A DNA stretch of 14,672 nt from Gammaproteobacteria bacterium. GTDB lineage: Bacteria; Pseudomonadota; Gammaproteobacteria; Acidiferrobacterales; SZUA-150. A model generated the notes under the pieces. That model was given only the letters and a program-made list of their open reading frames with translations, was not told the DNA's origin and made no database searches. A program made the position numbers and the translations under genes. Where the stretch lies: NCBI GenBank assembly GCA_029880755.1, contig JAOUNW010000043.1, forward strand, positions 1-14,672. Direction: 5' to 3'. This document shows positions 6,460 to 14,210 of this stretch, one piece after another (position 1 is the first letter of the stretch; every line of letters begins with the position of its first letter).

Positions 6460-7503
6460 ATGGATGTAGCAGAACTATTAGCGTTTGCTTTTAAACAGGG
6501 TGCCTCGGATATTCATCTATCCGCCGGATTGCCCCCGTTGATTCGTGTCGATGGTTCCATAAAACGCATCAATGTGGATCCGCTGGATGACCGTACGGTT
6601 CATAATATGGTTTACGATATTATGAACGATAAGCAGCAAAAGGATTTCGAGGAGTTCCTGGAAGCTGATTTCTCTTTTGAACTACCAAATATCGCGCGTT
6701 TCCGCGTAAATGCGTTCAACCAGAATCGTGGCCCCGGCGCGGTTTTCCGTATCATTCCGTCAAAGATTTTGACACTGGAGCAACTTAATTGTCCGGCAAT
6801 CTTTAAACAAATTTCAGAGCAGCCCAGAGGTATTGTTTTGGTAACCGGTCCGACAGGTTCCGGTAAATCCACGACGCTGGCGGCTATGATGAACCACGTT
6901 AATGAGACCAAGCATGAGCATATCCTGACTGTCGAGGATCCTATCGAGTTCGTGCATACAAGCAAGAATTGCCTGGTCAATCAGCGTGAAGTACATCGCG
7001 ATACGCTGGGATTTAATGAAGCGCTTCGTTCCGCGCTTCGCGAAGACCCTGATATTATTCTCGTGGGTGAAATGCGTGACCTGGAAACCATTCGTCTGGC
7101 GCTTACAGCGGCGGAAACCGGGCATTTGGTGTTCGGTACCTTGCACACGAGTTCTGCAGCTAAAACCATTGATCGTATCGTAGACGTGTTTCCGGCAGCG
7201 GAAAAGGATATGGTTAGGGCGATGTTGTCGGAGTCACTGCGCGCGGTTATTTCGCAAACGCTGTGTAAGAAAATCGGCGGAGGTCGGGTAGCAGCACATG
7301 AGATTATGATCGGAACCCCGGCAATTCGAAACCTGATTCGTGAGGGTAAAATAGCCCAAATGTATTCAGCTATTCAGACAGGTGCAGGTGAAGGCATGAT
7401 CACGCTGGATCAGAATTTGATGAATCTGGTGAACGCGAGACAGGTAACCATGGAAGAGGCTCGTACCAAGGCGTCCAATAAGGATACGTTTGCTACCAAG
7501 TAA
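6460..7503 (+). CDS. pilT: Type IV pilus retraction ATPase PilT
   Basis: A cytoplasmic hexameric ATPase that depolymerises type IV pili and powers twitching motility. It has 347 residues, as expected. The N-terminal PAS-like domain (about 1-100) includes GASDIHLSAG. The core has Walker A GPTGSGKST (130-138), an Asp box TVEDPIEFVH (157-166), Walker B DIILVGEMRD (198-207) and a His box GHLVFGTLHT (221-230). AIRNLIRE (288-295) is the C-terminal motif required for retraction in PilT and separates it from PilU and PilB. GGAGCGAGT precedes the ATG. It is first in a plus-strand unit with pilU 48 bp downstream, divergent from proC as in Pseudomonas. Confidence 0.97.
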   Translation: MDVAELLAFAFKQGASDIHLSAGLPPLIRVDGSIKRINVDPLDDRTVHNMVYDIMNDKQQKDFEEFLEADFSFELPNIARFRVNAFNQNRGPGAVFRIIPSKILTLEQLNCPAIFKQISEQPRGIVLVTGPTGSGKSTTLAAMMNHVNETKHEHILTVEDPIEFVHTSKNCLVNQREVHRDTLGFNEALRSALREDPDIILVGEMRDLETIRLALTAAETGHLVFGTLHTSSAAKTIDRIVDVFPAAEKDMVRAMLSESLRAVISQTLCKKIGGGRVAAHEIMIGTPAIRNLIREGKIAQMYSAIQTGAGEGMITLDQNLMNLVNARQVTMEEARTKASNKDTFATK

Positions 7504-7551
7504 TTTACAGCGGCTTTAATTTATTCAAAATTCAGAATCGGGTACAGATAG

Positions 7552-8667
7552 ATGGTTTTTAGTGATTTACTCAAATTAATGAAGCATAAAAAGGCGTCGG
7601 ATCTGTTCATTACAGCCGGCGTACCACCGTCAATCAAGGTCGACGGCAAAATCATGCCGGTAACAAAGCAACCGCTGACACCGGAGCAGTCCCGGGCCAT
7701 GGCTTACGGCATTATGAATGAAGAGCAGCGTCGGAATTTTGAGGAGAAAAACGAATGTAACTTTGCTATTTCTCCTCAGGAGATCGGCCGTTATCGTGTC
7801 AATGTATTCCTGCAGCAGCAGCGGGTTGGTATGGTGCTGCGTACCATTGAAACAGAAATACCCCGATTTGATGACCTGAATCTGCCAAAGATTCTGGCAG
7901 ATGTTGCTTTGACCAAACGAGGTCTGGTGATATTTGTGGGCGGTACCGGTTCCGGTAAATCGACTTCTCTGGCGGCGATGATAGGTTACCGAAATGAGTA
8001 TAGTTATGGTCACATTATTACCATAGAGGACCCGATCGAATACGTGCACGACCACAAAAATTGCATTATTACCCAGCGTGAGGTGGGTGTGGACACAGAA
8101 TCGTTTGGCGCAGCGTTAAAAAATACCCTGCGTCAGGCGCCGGACGTGATTCTTATTGGTGAAATCCGGTCACGGGAAACCATGGAGTATGCGGTTCAGT
8201 TTGCCGAGACCGGTCACTTATGTCTGGCAACCCTGCATGCCAATAGTGCAAACCAGGCGCTTGATCGTGTCATCAACTTCTTTCCAGAAGAACGAAAAGC
8301 ACAGCTGCTGATGGATCTTTCGCTTAATTTGAAAGCAGTTATTTCTCAGCGGCTGATACCCTTGAAGGTAGGTAAAGGTCGTGTGCCAGCGGTAGAGGTC
8401 ATGCTTAATACCCCATTGATTGCTGATTTGATTCTTGAAGGCAACATTCATGAACTCAAGGAGTTGATGTCAAAATCTGGTGAAGCCGGTATGCAGACAT
8501 TTGATCAGTCTTTGTTTAATTTGTACGAAGCAGACCTTATTTCTTATGACGAAGCATTGCGTAATGCCGATTCTGTTAACGATATTCGTTTGCGAATCAA
8601 GCTGGAAAGCAAAAACGCCAAGTCTCGCGAACTGGGAGACTCTATGGCAAATATAACGGTCAAGTGA
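7552..8667 (+). CDS. pilU: PilT-like ATPase PilU
   Basis: The second retraction ATPase, which works with PilT and helps retraction under load. It has 371 residues and is colinear with PilT: Walker A GGTGSGKST (130-138), ITIEDPIEYVHDHKN (156-170), Walker B DVILIGEIRS (198-207) and GHLCLATLHA (221-230). The PilT motif AIRNLIRE is replaced by LIADLILEGNIHELKELM, and the C-terminus carries a longer charged tail (RLRIKLESKNAKSRELGD). Both features are typical of PilU. The Shine-Dalgarno sequence before the ATG is weak, so translation may depend on the pilT transcript. Confidence 0.95.
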   Translation: MVFSDLLKLMKHKKASDLFITAGVPPSIKVDGKIMPVTKQPLTPEQSRAMAYGIMNEEQRRNFEEKNECNFAISPQEIGRYRVNVFLQQQRVGMVLRTIETEIPRFDDLNLPKILADVALTKRGLVIFVGGTGSGKSTSLAAMIGYRNEYSYGHIITIEDPIEYVHDHKNCIITQREVGVDTESFGAALKNTLRQAPDVILIGEIRSRETMEYAVQFAETGHLCLATLHANSANQALDRVINFFPEERKAQLLMDLSLNLKAVISQRLIPLKVGKGRVPAVEVMLNTPLIADLILEGNIHELKELMSKSGEAGMQTFDQSLFNLYEADLISYDEALRNADSVNDIRLRIKLESKNAKSRELGDSMANITVK

Positions 8668-8746
8668 CATCATATTCAGTCATTAGAAGTAAACTCCCGG
8701 CCGCACAGATTTGTTATGCAGGCTGGGCAAACATGTTAAAAAATAG

Positions 8747-9376
8747 ATGATGGAATGTAAAACAATTAAAGAACTGCAGGAAGAGGGATTGCCTTCCACC
8801 ATGCCATCTTCGACAGAGATCGGTGTCTGGAAGCGCAGCACGGGTTACGAAGTAATCCTGCCCTATCGGCTGGGTTCTCTTAACTGGTTGTTGCTTGGGT
8901 TAGGGCTTATCTTTCTGGTGGGTAGTGCATTTATGGTTATGCGTTCATTTACCGTCTCCAGTCCGACCGGCCAAGCAGTGTTTTACACTATTCTGGTTGT
9001 ACCTGTTCTGGCCTATATGTTGTTTTTATCTTTCAAATTGTCGCAAACGCGTACGACAAAAATCCGCATCGACATGACTCCTCTTAGCATGGTGTTTACC
9101 TTGGTGGAGCCGTCCGGTGTTACAAAGCGATTCAGCGAGATACCGATCAGTCAGATTGAGAACGTGTGTCTGGATGCTCAACGGGGTATACGAATCAATG
9201 GTCATATTGCCGGCACCCATTTTGGTATATGGACCGGCAGAGGATTAAACAGCGAAGACCTGTATTATCTCACCTGTGTGATAGGACAGGTCACTCTGTT
9301 AACTGTCCAGAACAGTGGTGCTGTTGTGCCTGCCATCAAGGGGATGGATGACGTGGGACATATCGAGCTGGGTTAA
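8747..9376 (+). CDS. Two-segment membrane protein of unknown function
   Basis: I do not recognise this 209-residue protein. A polar N-terminus (1-40) is followed by two hydrophobic segments, about 44-66 (LNWLLLGLGLIFLVGSAFMV) and 78-98 (AVFYTILVVPVLAYMLFLSF). A soluble C-terminal half of about 110 residues follows, rich in alternating hydrophobic residues (KIRIDMTPLSMVFTLVEPSG, SQIENVCLDAQRGIRINGHI). Two helices followed by a beta-rich domain suggest a bacterial PH-like fold; this is inference. It starts 79 bp after pilU on the same strand. No strong promoter or terminator lies between, so it may be co-transcribed. No clear ribosome binding site precedes the tandem ATGATG (8747 or 8750). It converges with the next gene, 34 bp away. 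Confidence 0.75.
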   Translation: MMECKTIKELQEEGLPSTMPSSTEIGVWKRSTGYEVILPYRLGSLNWLLLGLGLIFLVGSAFMVMRSFTVSSPTGQAVFYTILVVPVLAYMLFLSFKLSQTRTTKIRIDMTPLSMVFTLVEPSGVTKRFSEIPISQIENVCLDAQRGIRINGHIAGTHFGIWTGRGLNSEDLYYLTCVIGQVTLLTVQNSGAVVPAIKGMDDVGHIELG

Positions 9377-9410
9377 TTTTTCCTAATATTCTGCCTTAAC
9401 CAAGGTTTCC

Positions 9411-10688
9411 TTAACGCTCAAATACCAGTTTCCCTCCTACCAGCGTGTGCGTAGCGCACCCCTGGAAACTCCAGCCAATAAACGGGCTGTTGTGCCCGCG
9501 GCTGACAAATTGATCTTCTGTCAGAGTCCAATCGATATCAGGATTGAAAATGCAAATATCAGCGGTTGAGCCTACGCCGAGATGTCCCGCATCAATGGAC
9601 AGAATATTGGCCGGGTTGCTGGTTAACAGAGCGATGGCGTCAGTCATGGTAACCCGTTTTTCATGAACCAGTTTAAGCGTAAGCGGCAGTAGTGTTTCCA
9701 GACCTGAGATACCCGGTTCGGAGGCGTAAAAAGGCGCCAATTTGGCATCAGGTTCGTGAGGTTGATGATCAGAGCAAATCGCTGATATCACGCCGGATTG
9801 CAGGGCGTCCCGTAAACTGTCTTTATCGCGCTGGCTTCTCAGGGGTGGTAATACGTGACACTGGGTATTAAAGTAACCGATGTCGTGTTCCGTTAAATGC
9901 AGGTGGTGAGCCGTAACATCGGCAGTGACCGGCAGCCCTCGGCGTTGGGCCTCTGCCACCATATCCACAGCTCTGGCGCTGGAAAGCTGGCAGAAATGAG
10001 CGCGAACCCCGGTTTGTTCAATGAGTGCCAGGTCGCGGCTTATGCCTACAGTTTCAGCCGCCTCAGGTATTCCTGGTAATCCTAGACGCGTGCTGATTTC
10101 TCCTTCGTGGGCGCAACCCTCGCCGGTCAGCCAAGGATCCTGGGAATGGAGGAACACTGTCAAATCGAAACTGGCGGCATATTCCATTGCCCTGCGCATC
10201 ACCAGAGTGTCCCGGATCGGATTCATGCCATTGGTTAATCCTACGCAGCCCGCCTCGTCCAGGGCCTCCATGTCTGACAGCTGTTCACCTTTCAGCCCGC
10301 GCGTGATCGCACCCAGCGGATGAATGAATGCCAGACCAAATCGCCAGGCCCGGTGTTGAATCATTTGGGCCATGGCGGGCGTATCGATAACAGGATCTGT
10401 ATCCGGTGGACAGCAAAACGTTGTAATACCCGATGCCACCGCAGCCCGTGTTTCGCTTTCAATAGTGGCCTTGTACTCCAGACCGGGCTCCCGGGGCCGC
10501 GCACGCAGATCAATTATTCCCGGGCACACTATTTTATCCGTCGCATCAATGATGCTATTTGCCGTAAACCCAGCGGGTGCGCTGCCAATTCCGACAATGA
10601 AGCCTTCATCATCAATAAACAGATCCTGTTTTTGATCAACCTTGTTGGCTGGGTCAATCAGGTGCCCACCTTTGATATGCAAGGTCAT
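9411..10688 (-). CDS. pyrC': Inactive dihydroorotase homologue (PyrC'), ATCase structural partner
   Basis: A 425-residue amidohydrolase-fold protein of the class I dihydroorotase family that has lost catalytic residues. Where active enzymes have HxH after PGxID(L), this has Arg62-Ala63-Arg64 (PGIIDLRARPREPG). The Asp expected near 153 is Asn153 (LTNGMNPIRD). His181 (FLHSQD), His231 (RAHFCQLSS) and Asp307 (CSDHQPH) are kept. In Pseudomonas the equivalent pseudo-dihydroorotase does not hydrolyse dihydroorotate but is needed to assemble active aspartate transcarbamoylase with PyrB. The same role is very likely here because pyrB overlaps it by 4 nt (ATGA). An active pyrC must lie elsewhere. The frame is intact and the sequence otherwise well conserved, so this is not a decaying pseudogene. 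Confidence 0.93.
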   Translation of the reverse strand: MTLHIKGGHLIDPANKVDQKQDLFIDDEGFIVGIGSAPAGFTANSIIDATDKIVCPGIIDLRARPREPGLEYKATIESETRAAVASGITTFCCPPDTDPVIDTPAMAQMIQHRAWRFGLAFIHPLGAITRGLKGEQLSDMEALDEAGCVGLTNGMNPIRDTLVMRRAMEYAASFDLTVFLHSQDPWLTGEGCAHEGEISTRLGLPGIPEAAETVGISRDLALIEQTGVRAHFCQLSSARAVDMVAEAQRRGLPVTADVTAHHLHLTEHDIGYFNTQCHVLPPLRSQRDKDSLRDALQSGVISAICSDHQPHEPDAKLAPFYASEPGISGLETLLPLTLKLVHEKRVTMTDAIALLTSNPANILSIDAGHLGVGSTADICIFNPDIDWTLTEDQFVSRGHNSPFIGWSFQGCATHTLVGGKLVFER

Positions 10689-11665
10689 TGGCCCGGCCTC
10701 CGGTCTTTAGGTGCGGAGCCTCCCATGACAATGGCCATGACCGCCATTCTTACGGCGATGCCGTTGGTAACCTGGGGCAGGATCACGGCGCGTTCACCGT
10801 CGGCTACTGCCGAGTCTATTTCAAGGCCTCGATTCATTGGGCCGGGATGCATGATGATGGCATCGTCCTTGGCATGTTTGAGTTTTTCCAAAGTCAGGCC
10901 GTAGAGGTTAAAGTACTCTTGCTCACTGGGAATCAGCGCCCCTTGCATGCGTTCCCGTTGCAGTCTGAGCATGACGACAACGTCCGCATCTTCCAGGCCG
11001 GTGCGCATATCGTAAAAGCAGCGGACACCGAGTTTTTCCACATCAACAGGCAACAGTGTTTTGGGTGCAATCACTCTAACTTCAGGTACGCCCAGGATGT
11101 TTAAGACATGGATCAGTGAGCGGGCTACCCGAGAATGCAAAATATCGCCGACAATGGCTACGCGCAGTTGGCTGAAATCTTTTTTGTATTGACGGATAGT
11201 GAAGCTGTCCAGTAGCGCCTGAGTCGGGTGGGCATGCCGGCCGTCACCGGCATTGATCAGGCGCACGTGAGGTGGCAGGTGTTTTGCCACCAGATAGGCA
11301 GCGCCGCTGTCTTTATGTCTCACAACAAACAGGTCAGTGTGCATGGCCTCCAGGTTGTCAATGGTGTCCAGCAGGGTTTCGCCCTTGTTTGTTGAAGATA
11401 CGCTTGGGTTGATGTTGATAACGTCTGCGGATAGACGTTTGGCGGCAATCTCAAATGTGGTACGGGTCCGGGTGCTGGACTCGAAGAACAGGTTTACTAC
11501 CGTCTTGCCTCTCAGGAGAGGCACTTTTTTGATTTCCCTTTCGCCGACGGCAATAAAAGATTCGGCTGTGTTAAGTATATCTAGAATGGTTTGACGATTA
11601 AGTCCTTCAATGGTGAGCAGGTTGCGCAGTTGCCCCTGGCTATCAAATTGAAGATCGTTCGTCAT
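10685..11665 (-). CDS. pyrB: Aspartate carbamoyltransferase catalytic subunit
   Basis: Joins carbamoyl phosphate and aspartate to make carbamoyl aspartate in pyrimidine synthesis. It has 326 residues. The carbamoyl phosphate loop STRTRTTFE is at 64-72, with Lys94 in STNKGE, then HPTQ (146-149) and HPGPMNRGLEID (273-284). An N-terminal extension of about 15 residues before the LLTIEGLNRQ start of the core resembles the Pseudomonas class A enzyme, where that extension takes part in nucleotide regulation. No pyrI regulatory subunit gene is present, which also fits class A. Its start overlaps the pyrR stop and its stop overlaps the pyrC' start, both as ATGA. Confidence 0.96.
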   Translation of the reverse strand: MTNDLQFDSQGQLRNLLTIEGLNRQTILDILNTAESFIAVGEREIKKVPLLRGKTVVNLFFESSTRTRTTFEIAAKRLSADVININPSVSSTNKGETLLDTIDNLEAMHTDLFVVRHKDSGAAYLVAKHLPPHVRLINAGDGRHAHPTQALLDSFTIRQYKKDFSQLRVAIVGDILHSRVARSLIHVLNILGVPEVRVIAPKTLLPVDVEKLGVRCFYDMRTGLEDADVVVMLRLQRERMQGALIPSEQEYFNLYGLTLEKLKHAKDDAIIMHPGPMNRGLEIDSAVADGERAVILPQVTNGIAVRMAVMAIVMGGSAPKDRRPGQ

Positions 11666-12198
11666 TCACCAGCCTTTTGTATGACAAGCTCTAAAGAACC
11701 AGGGGTTAAATCCTCCTGGTTCTTTATTAATTTTATATGTTCTTTTGTATTGAGTCGCACAGATTGCCCAACCACATCGGCCCGAATCGGCAGCTCTCTG
11801 CCGTCGCGTTCGATGAGTGTAGCAAGGGTGACGCAGGCGGGTCGACCGTAATCAAAGATCTCGTTCATGGCCGCTCGGATGGTTCTTCCTGTATGCAGGA
11901 CATCATCCACCAGAATAATGTGCCGGTTGTCGACATCCACCGGTAGATCCGAGGTTTTGACCTGCGGGTTAACGCCTATGCGGGTAAAGTCATCGCGGTA
12001 GAAGGAAATATCCAATGTGCCCAGGGGTTCTTCCAGTTTAAGCATCTGGTGAAGGAGTTGGGCAACCCAGGCGCCTCCGGTCTGGATTCCGATCATGAGT
12101 GGCCGGGATGCCTTGAGCGGTTCAAGGGCCTTAACCATTCTCGTGAGTGTTTCCTGGATGTCGATTTGCTCAGCCAAGTTCGGTTCCTGCGTGATCAT
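11662..12198 (-). CDS. pyrR: Bifunctional pyrimidine regulator / uracil phosphoribosyltransferase PyrR
   Basis: A type I phosphoribosyltransferase. The PRPP-binding loop IILVDDVLHTGRT lies near residues 94-106, after SFYRDDFTRIG and before TLIERDGRELPIRADVVG, both PyrR hallmarks. PyrR enzymes make UMP from uracil and PRPP; in Gram-positives PyrR also binds pyr mRNA, while in Pseudomonas a regulatory role is described but less clear. I chose the ATG at 12198 (MITQEPNLAEQ), 178 residues; a TTG directly upstream (12201) is possible. The start overlaps the end of ruvX by 29 nt and has only a weak ribosome binding site. Some homologues begin later, so a start near the TTG at 12177 cannot be excluded. 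The gene overlaps pyrB by 4 nt. Confidence 0.92.
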   Translation of the reverse strand: MITQEPNLAEQIDIQETLTRMVKALEPLKASRPLMIGIQTGGAWVAQLLHQMLKLEEPLGTLDISFYRDDFTRIGVNPQVKTSDLPVDVDNRHIILVDDVLHTGRTIRAAMNEIFDYGRPACVTLATLIERDGRELPIRADVVGQSVRLNTKEHIKLIKNQEDLTPGSLELVIQKAGE

Positions 12199-12607
12199 CA
12201 AGAAAGCTTTGCAGAATGGTTTGCGCCGCCAGCATATCGATCTTGGATTTGTTGCTGCGCTTCAAAGAAACGCCTGTCTCAGTGAGCCTGTTTTTAGCTG
12301 TCTGGGAGGAAAGTCGTTCATCGACCATATGCACGGGCCGATTGTAGCGGTCCTTGAGCTTATCGCCAAACTTTCTTACTTGTGGGGTAATTCCGGTATC
12401 CGTGCCATCCATGTTAAGCGGCAAGCCAAGCACCAGCGCGTCCGGCCGCCACTCCTGAAACAGTTGATCTATTTTGTCCCAATCAGGTGAATGATTTTTT
12501 CCCTGCAAGGTGGTTAGCCCCTGAGCGGTACCCGAGGTTGTATTACCCACAGCCACGCCAATAAATTTTTTACCGTAATCAAAGGCCAAAAGTCGTATTG
12601 TACTCAA
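12170..12607 (-). CDS. ruvX: Pre-16S rRNA processing nuclease YqgF / Holliday junction resolvase-like RuvX
   Basis: An RNase H-fold nuclease that matures the 5' end of 16S rRNA; it is also annotated as a putative Holliday junction resolvase. It has 145 residues, normal for the family. Motifs are AFDYGKKFIGVAVGN with Asp10, GLPLNMDG (61-68), VDERLSS (95-101) and a late Asp in SNKSKIDMLAAQ (Asp124). The start is TTG at 12607, overlapping the yqgE stop as TTGA. No in-frame ATG lies near enough to the DYG motif to replace it, so the rare start is probably real and may hold expression low through coupling to yqgE. Confidence 0.93.
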   Translation of the reverse strand: MSTIRLLAFDYGKKFIGVAVGNTTSGTAQGLTTLQGKNHSPDWDKIDQLFQEWRPDALVLGLPLNMDGTDTGITPQVRKFGDKLKDRYNRPVHMVDERLSSQTAKNRLTETGVSLKRSNKSKIDMLAAQTILQSFLDDHAGTELG

Positions 12608-13167
12608 GCGTGCCCTATCTGGTCCGAGAGTTTTGACAAATCCACACCAAGCTTCTCTGCTGCCGCTCGCCAGCGCTGTTCAACCGCAGTCTCAAAAATG
12701 ATCTGGTTGTCAGCCGGACCACTAAGCCAGGCATTTTCCGACATTTCCCGCTCCAGTTGTCCTGGGCCCCAGCCAGCATAACCTAATGTGATCAGGTAGT
12801 GTTCGGGCCCATTACCTTCGGCAATGGCGGCCAGAATATCGCGGGACGTGGACAGACCCAGGGTATCGGTAATAGGCAGTGTCGACTCCCACTGACCAAG
12901 CGGTTCATGTAACACGAACCCGCGGTTATATTGAACCGGGCCACCAAGATAGACACTATCAGCCAGATGAGAAGGGTCGGCCGCCTCAATATCCAGTTGC
13001 GCCAATATATCTTTCAGGGACAGGTCGGTCTGACGGTTTATTGTCAGACCCATGGCACCTTCGCGGCTGTGTTCGCAAATCAGCGTCACCGTTTTAGAGA
13101 AATTTGGGTCCGCCAGATTAGGCATGGCGATGAGGAAGTGATTACTGAGCGATTCAACTTCGGTCAT
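12604..13167 (-). CDS. yqgE: YqgE/AlgH family protein (DUF179)
   Basis: A 187-residue member of the UPF0301 family, found next to ruvX in most gammaproteobacteria. The start LSNHFLIAMPNLADPNFSKTVTLICEHS and YLGGPVQYNRGFVLHE (about 73-88) are family signatures, as are LGYAGWGPGQLEREM and NAWL. In Pseudomonas it was called AlgH for an effect on alginate production; the molecular function is unknown. GGGAC precedes the ATG closely. It is probably the first gene of yqgE-ruvX-pyrR-pyrB-pyrC', with 51 bp between it and the tonB-like gene upstream. Confidence 0.94.
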   Translation of the reverse strand: MTEVESLSNHFLIAMPNLADPNFSKTVTLICEHSREGAMGLTINRQTDLSLKDILAQLDIEAADPSHLADSVYLGGPVQYNRGFVLHEPLGQWESTLPITDTLGLSTSRDILAAIAEGNGPEHYLITLGYAGWGPGQLEREMSENAWLSGPADNQIIFETAVEQRWRAAAEKLGVDLSKLSDQIGHA

Positions 13168-13218
13168 GATGTCCCAGTATCCGGCAGGGATAACCTGGAT
13201 TCAAGTGGTGTCTGGCCG

Positions 13219-14109
13219 TTAAGGTTCACGATCCCAGCCTTCCTGGTTGAATTTCCAGGTGCGGGTGATGTGCAATACATCGGCTTCCGCCTGAATACTC
13301 TTGGGAAAAGGGGAGAAAGGGGCCGCCAGGGTGACAATTCGGACCGCGGCGTCATCCAGCAGTTTGTGCCCCGAGGAGCGTCTGATATCGATTGAGTCCA
13401 GGGATCCGTCAGGCTTCAAGGCAACGTCCAGCACCAGATCACCCGACAGCCCCTTGCGGCGCGCCTCTTCCGGGTAGTTGAGGTTGCCGACACGTTCGAC
13501 TTTTGCCCGCCAGGCGTCCATGTATGCTGCATATTTGTATTCGCGGGTGCGGGCGTTTATATATTTTTTCTTTGGTCGCTGTTGGTATTCTTCCCAGAAC
13601 CGGCTTATTTCGGCATTGAGTCGCGACCTTTCTTCAAAAAATTCCTCTGATTTAACCAGTCCGGGATTAGGTGGCGTCATGCGTGCTTCACGGTTTTCCG
13701 GGTTGGATGTCTGGGTTTTAATTTTTTCCTCGGCCTGATTTTCTGTAAGCAGCTGTTTCTTTTCCTGCTCGCTTTTAATTTTTCGTTGGGGGGTTGCGCG
13801 ATGAGCTGGCATTGATAGATTGTGATCGCCTATCTCCTGAATCGGTAACGGGTTACGCGCGATTTTGGCAGAATCGCTATTTCCGCCTCCATCCTGATTG
13901 GCCTGGGCCAGGAAGTTTGCATCATCCGGTGCCTTATCACTTTTGGTTTGAACCAGTGTGATTTCCATGGACGGCATGCCACTAAGGTCAGCTAATTTAG
14001 GCAATGCAAAAGTAACACCCAGGATAATGACCATGTGCACCAGAAAGGCGCTGAAAAAGCTGAGCCCGATTCGGTCATTATTGGTAAATTCGTAGACAGC
14101 TTCCGACAT
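13219..14109 (-). CDS. tonB: TonB-like energy transducer (tonB3-position)
   Basis: A 296-residue inner-membrane-anchored periplasmic protein. A short cytoplasmic start is followed by one hydrophobic segment at about 14-37 (IGLSFFSAFLVHMVIILGVT), a polar Gln/Lys/Glu-rich linker (about 50-165) and a C-terminal TonB fold at about 205-290 (NYPEEARRKGLSGDLVLDVA, SLDSIDIRRSSGHKLLDDAA). The linker lacks the Pro-Lys and Glu-Pro repeats of classical TonB. TREYKYAAYMDAWRAKVERVGNL before the fold is typical of this subfamily. In P. aeruginosa the gene at this position, tonB3 (PA0406), is required for twitching motility and pilus assembly, so a link with type IV pili is plausible. No exbB or exbD is nearby. 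A perfect -10 TATAAT lies upstream. The ATG has a poor ribosome binding site. Confidence 0.88.
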   Translation of the reverse strand: MSEAVYEFTNNDRIGLSFFSAFLVHMVIILGVTFALPKLADLSGMPSMEITLVQTKSDKAPDDANFLAQANQDGGGNSDSAKIARNPLPIQEIGDHNLSMPAHRATPQRKIKSEQEKKQLLTENQAEEKIKTQTSNPENREARMTPPNPGLVKSEEFFEERSRLNAEISRFWEEYQQRPKKKYINARTREYKYAAYMDAWRAKVERVGNLNYPEEARRKGLSGDLVLDVALKPDGSLDSIDIRRSSGHKLLDDAAVRIVTLAAPFSPFPKSIQAEADVLHITRTWKFNQEGWDREP

Positions 14110-14150
14110 AAAAATCAGTTCTGTTTAATTGCTGACTGGTTTCTCCGGAA

Positions 14151-14156
14151 ATTATA
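14151..14156 (-). promoter_or_regulatory. Consensus -10 box upstream of the tonB-like gene
   Basis: TATAAT on the minus strand, 41 bp before the ATG at 14109. No good -35 is found at 16-18 bp, so activation or a weak promoter is likely. It suggests the tonB-like gene, and perhaps yqgE onward, can be transcribed independently of gshB. Confidence 0.35.
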
Positions 14157-14210
14157 ACTGGGATACATGAACAGGGGTAGGACACCTCATAAAATATATT
14201 GTTTAAAGTT

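Noticed and set aside
7630..8055. Minus-strand open frame of 141 codons inside pilU
   Set aside because: Antisense to the Walker A region of pilU; the protein has no plausible composition or motif.
9377..9410. Bidirectional terminator between the convergent genes
   Set aside because: Only a 4-bp hairpin (CCTT AACC AAGG) is seen, too weak to call.
10320..10904. Plus-strand open frame of 194 codons
   Set aside because: It lies entirely opposite pyrC' and pyrB, which have clear family motifs, and its translation is low-complexity with no recognisable domain.
12931..13395. Plus-strand open frame of 154 codons
   Set aside because: Antisense shadow of yqgE and the end of the tonB-like gene; no motif and no ribosome binding site.
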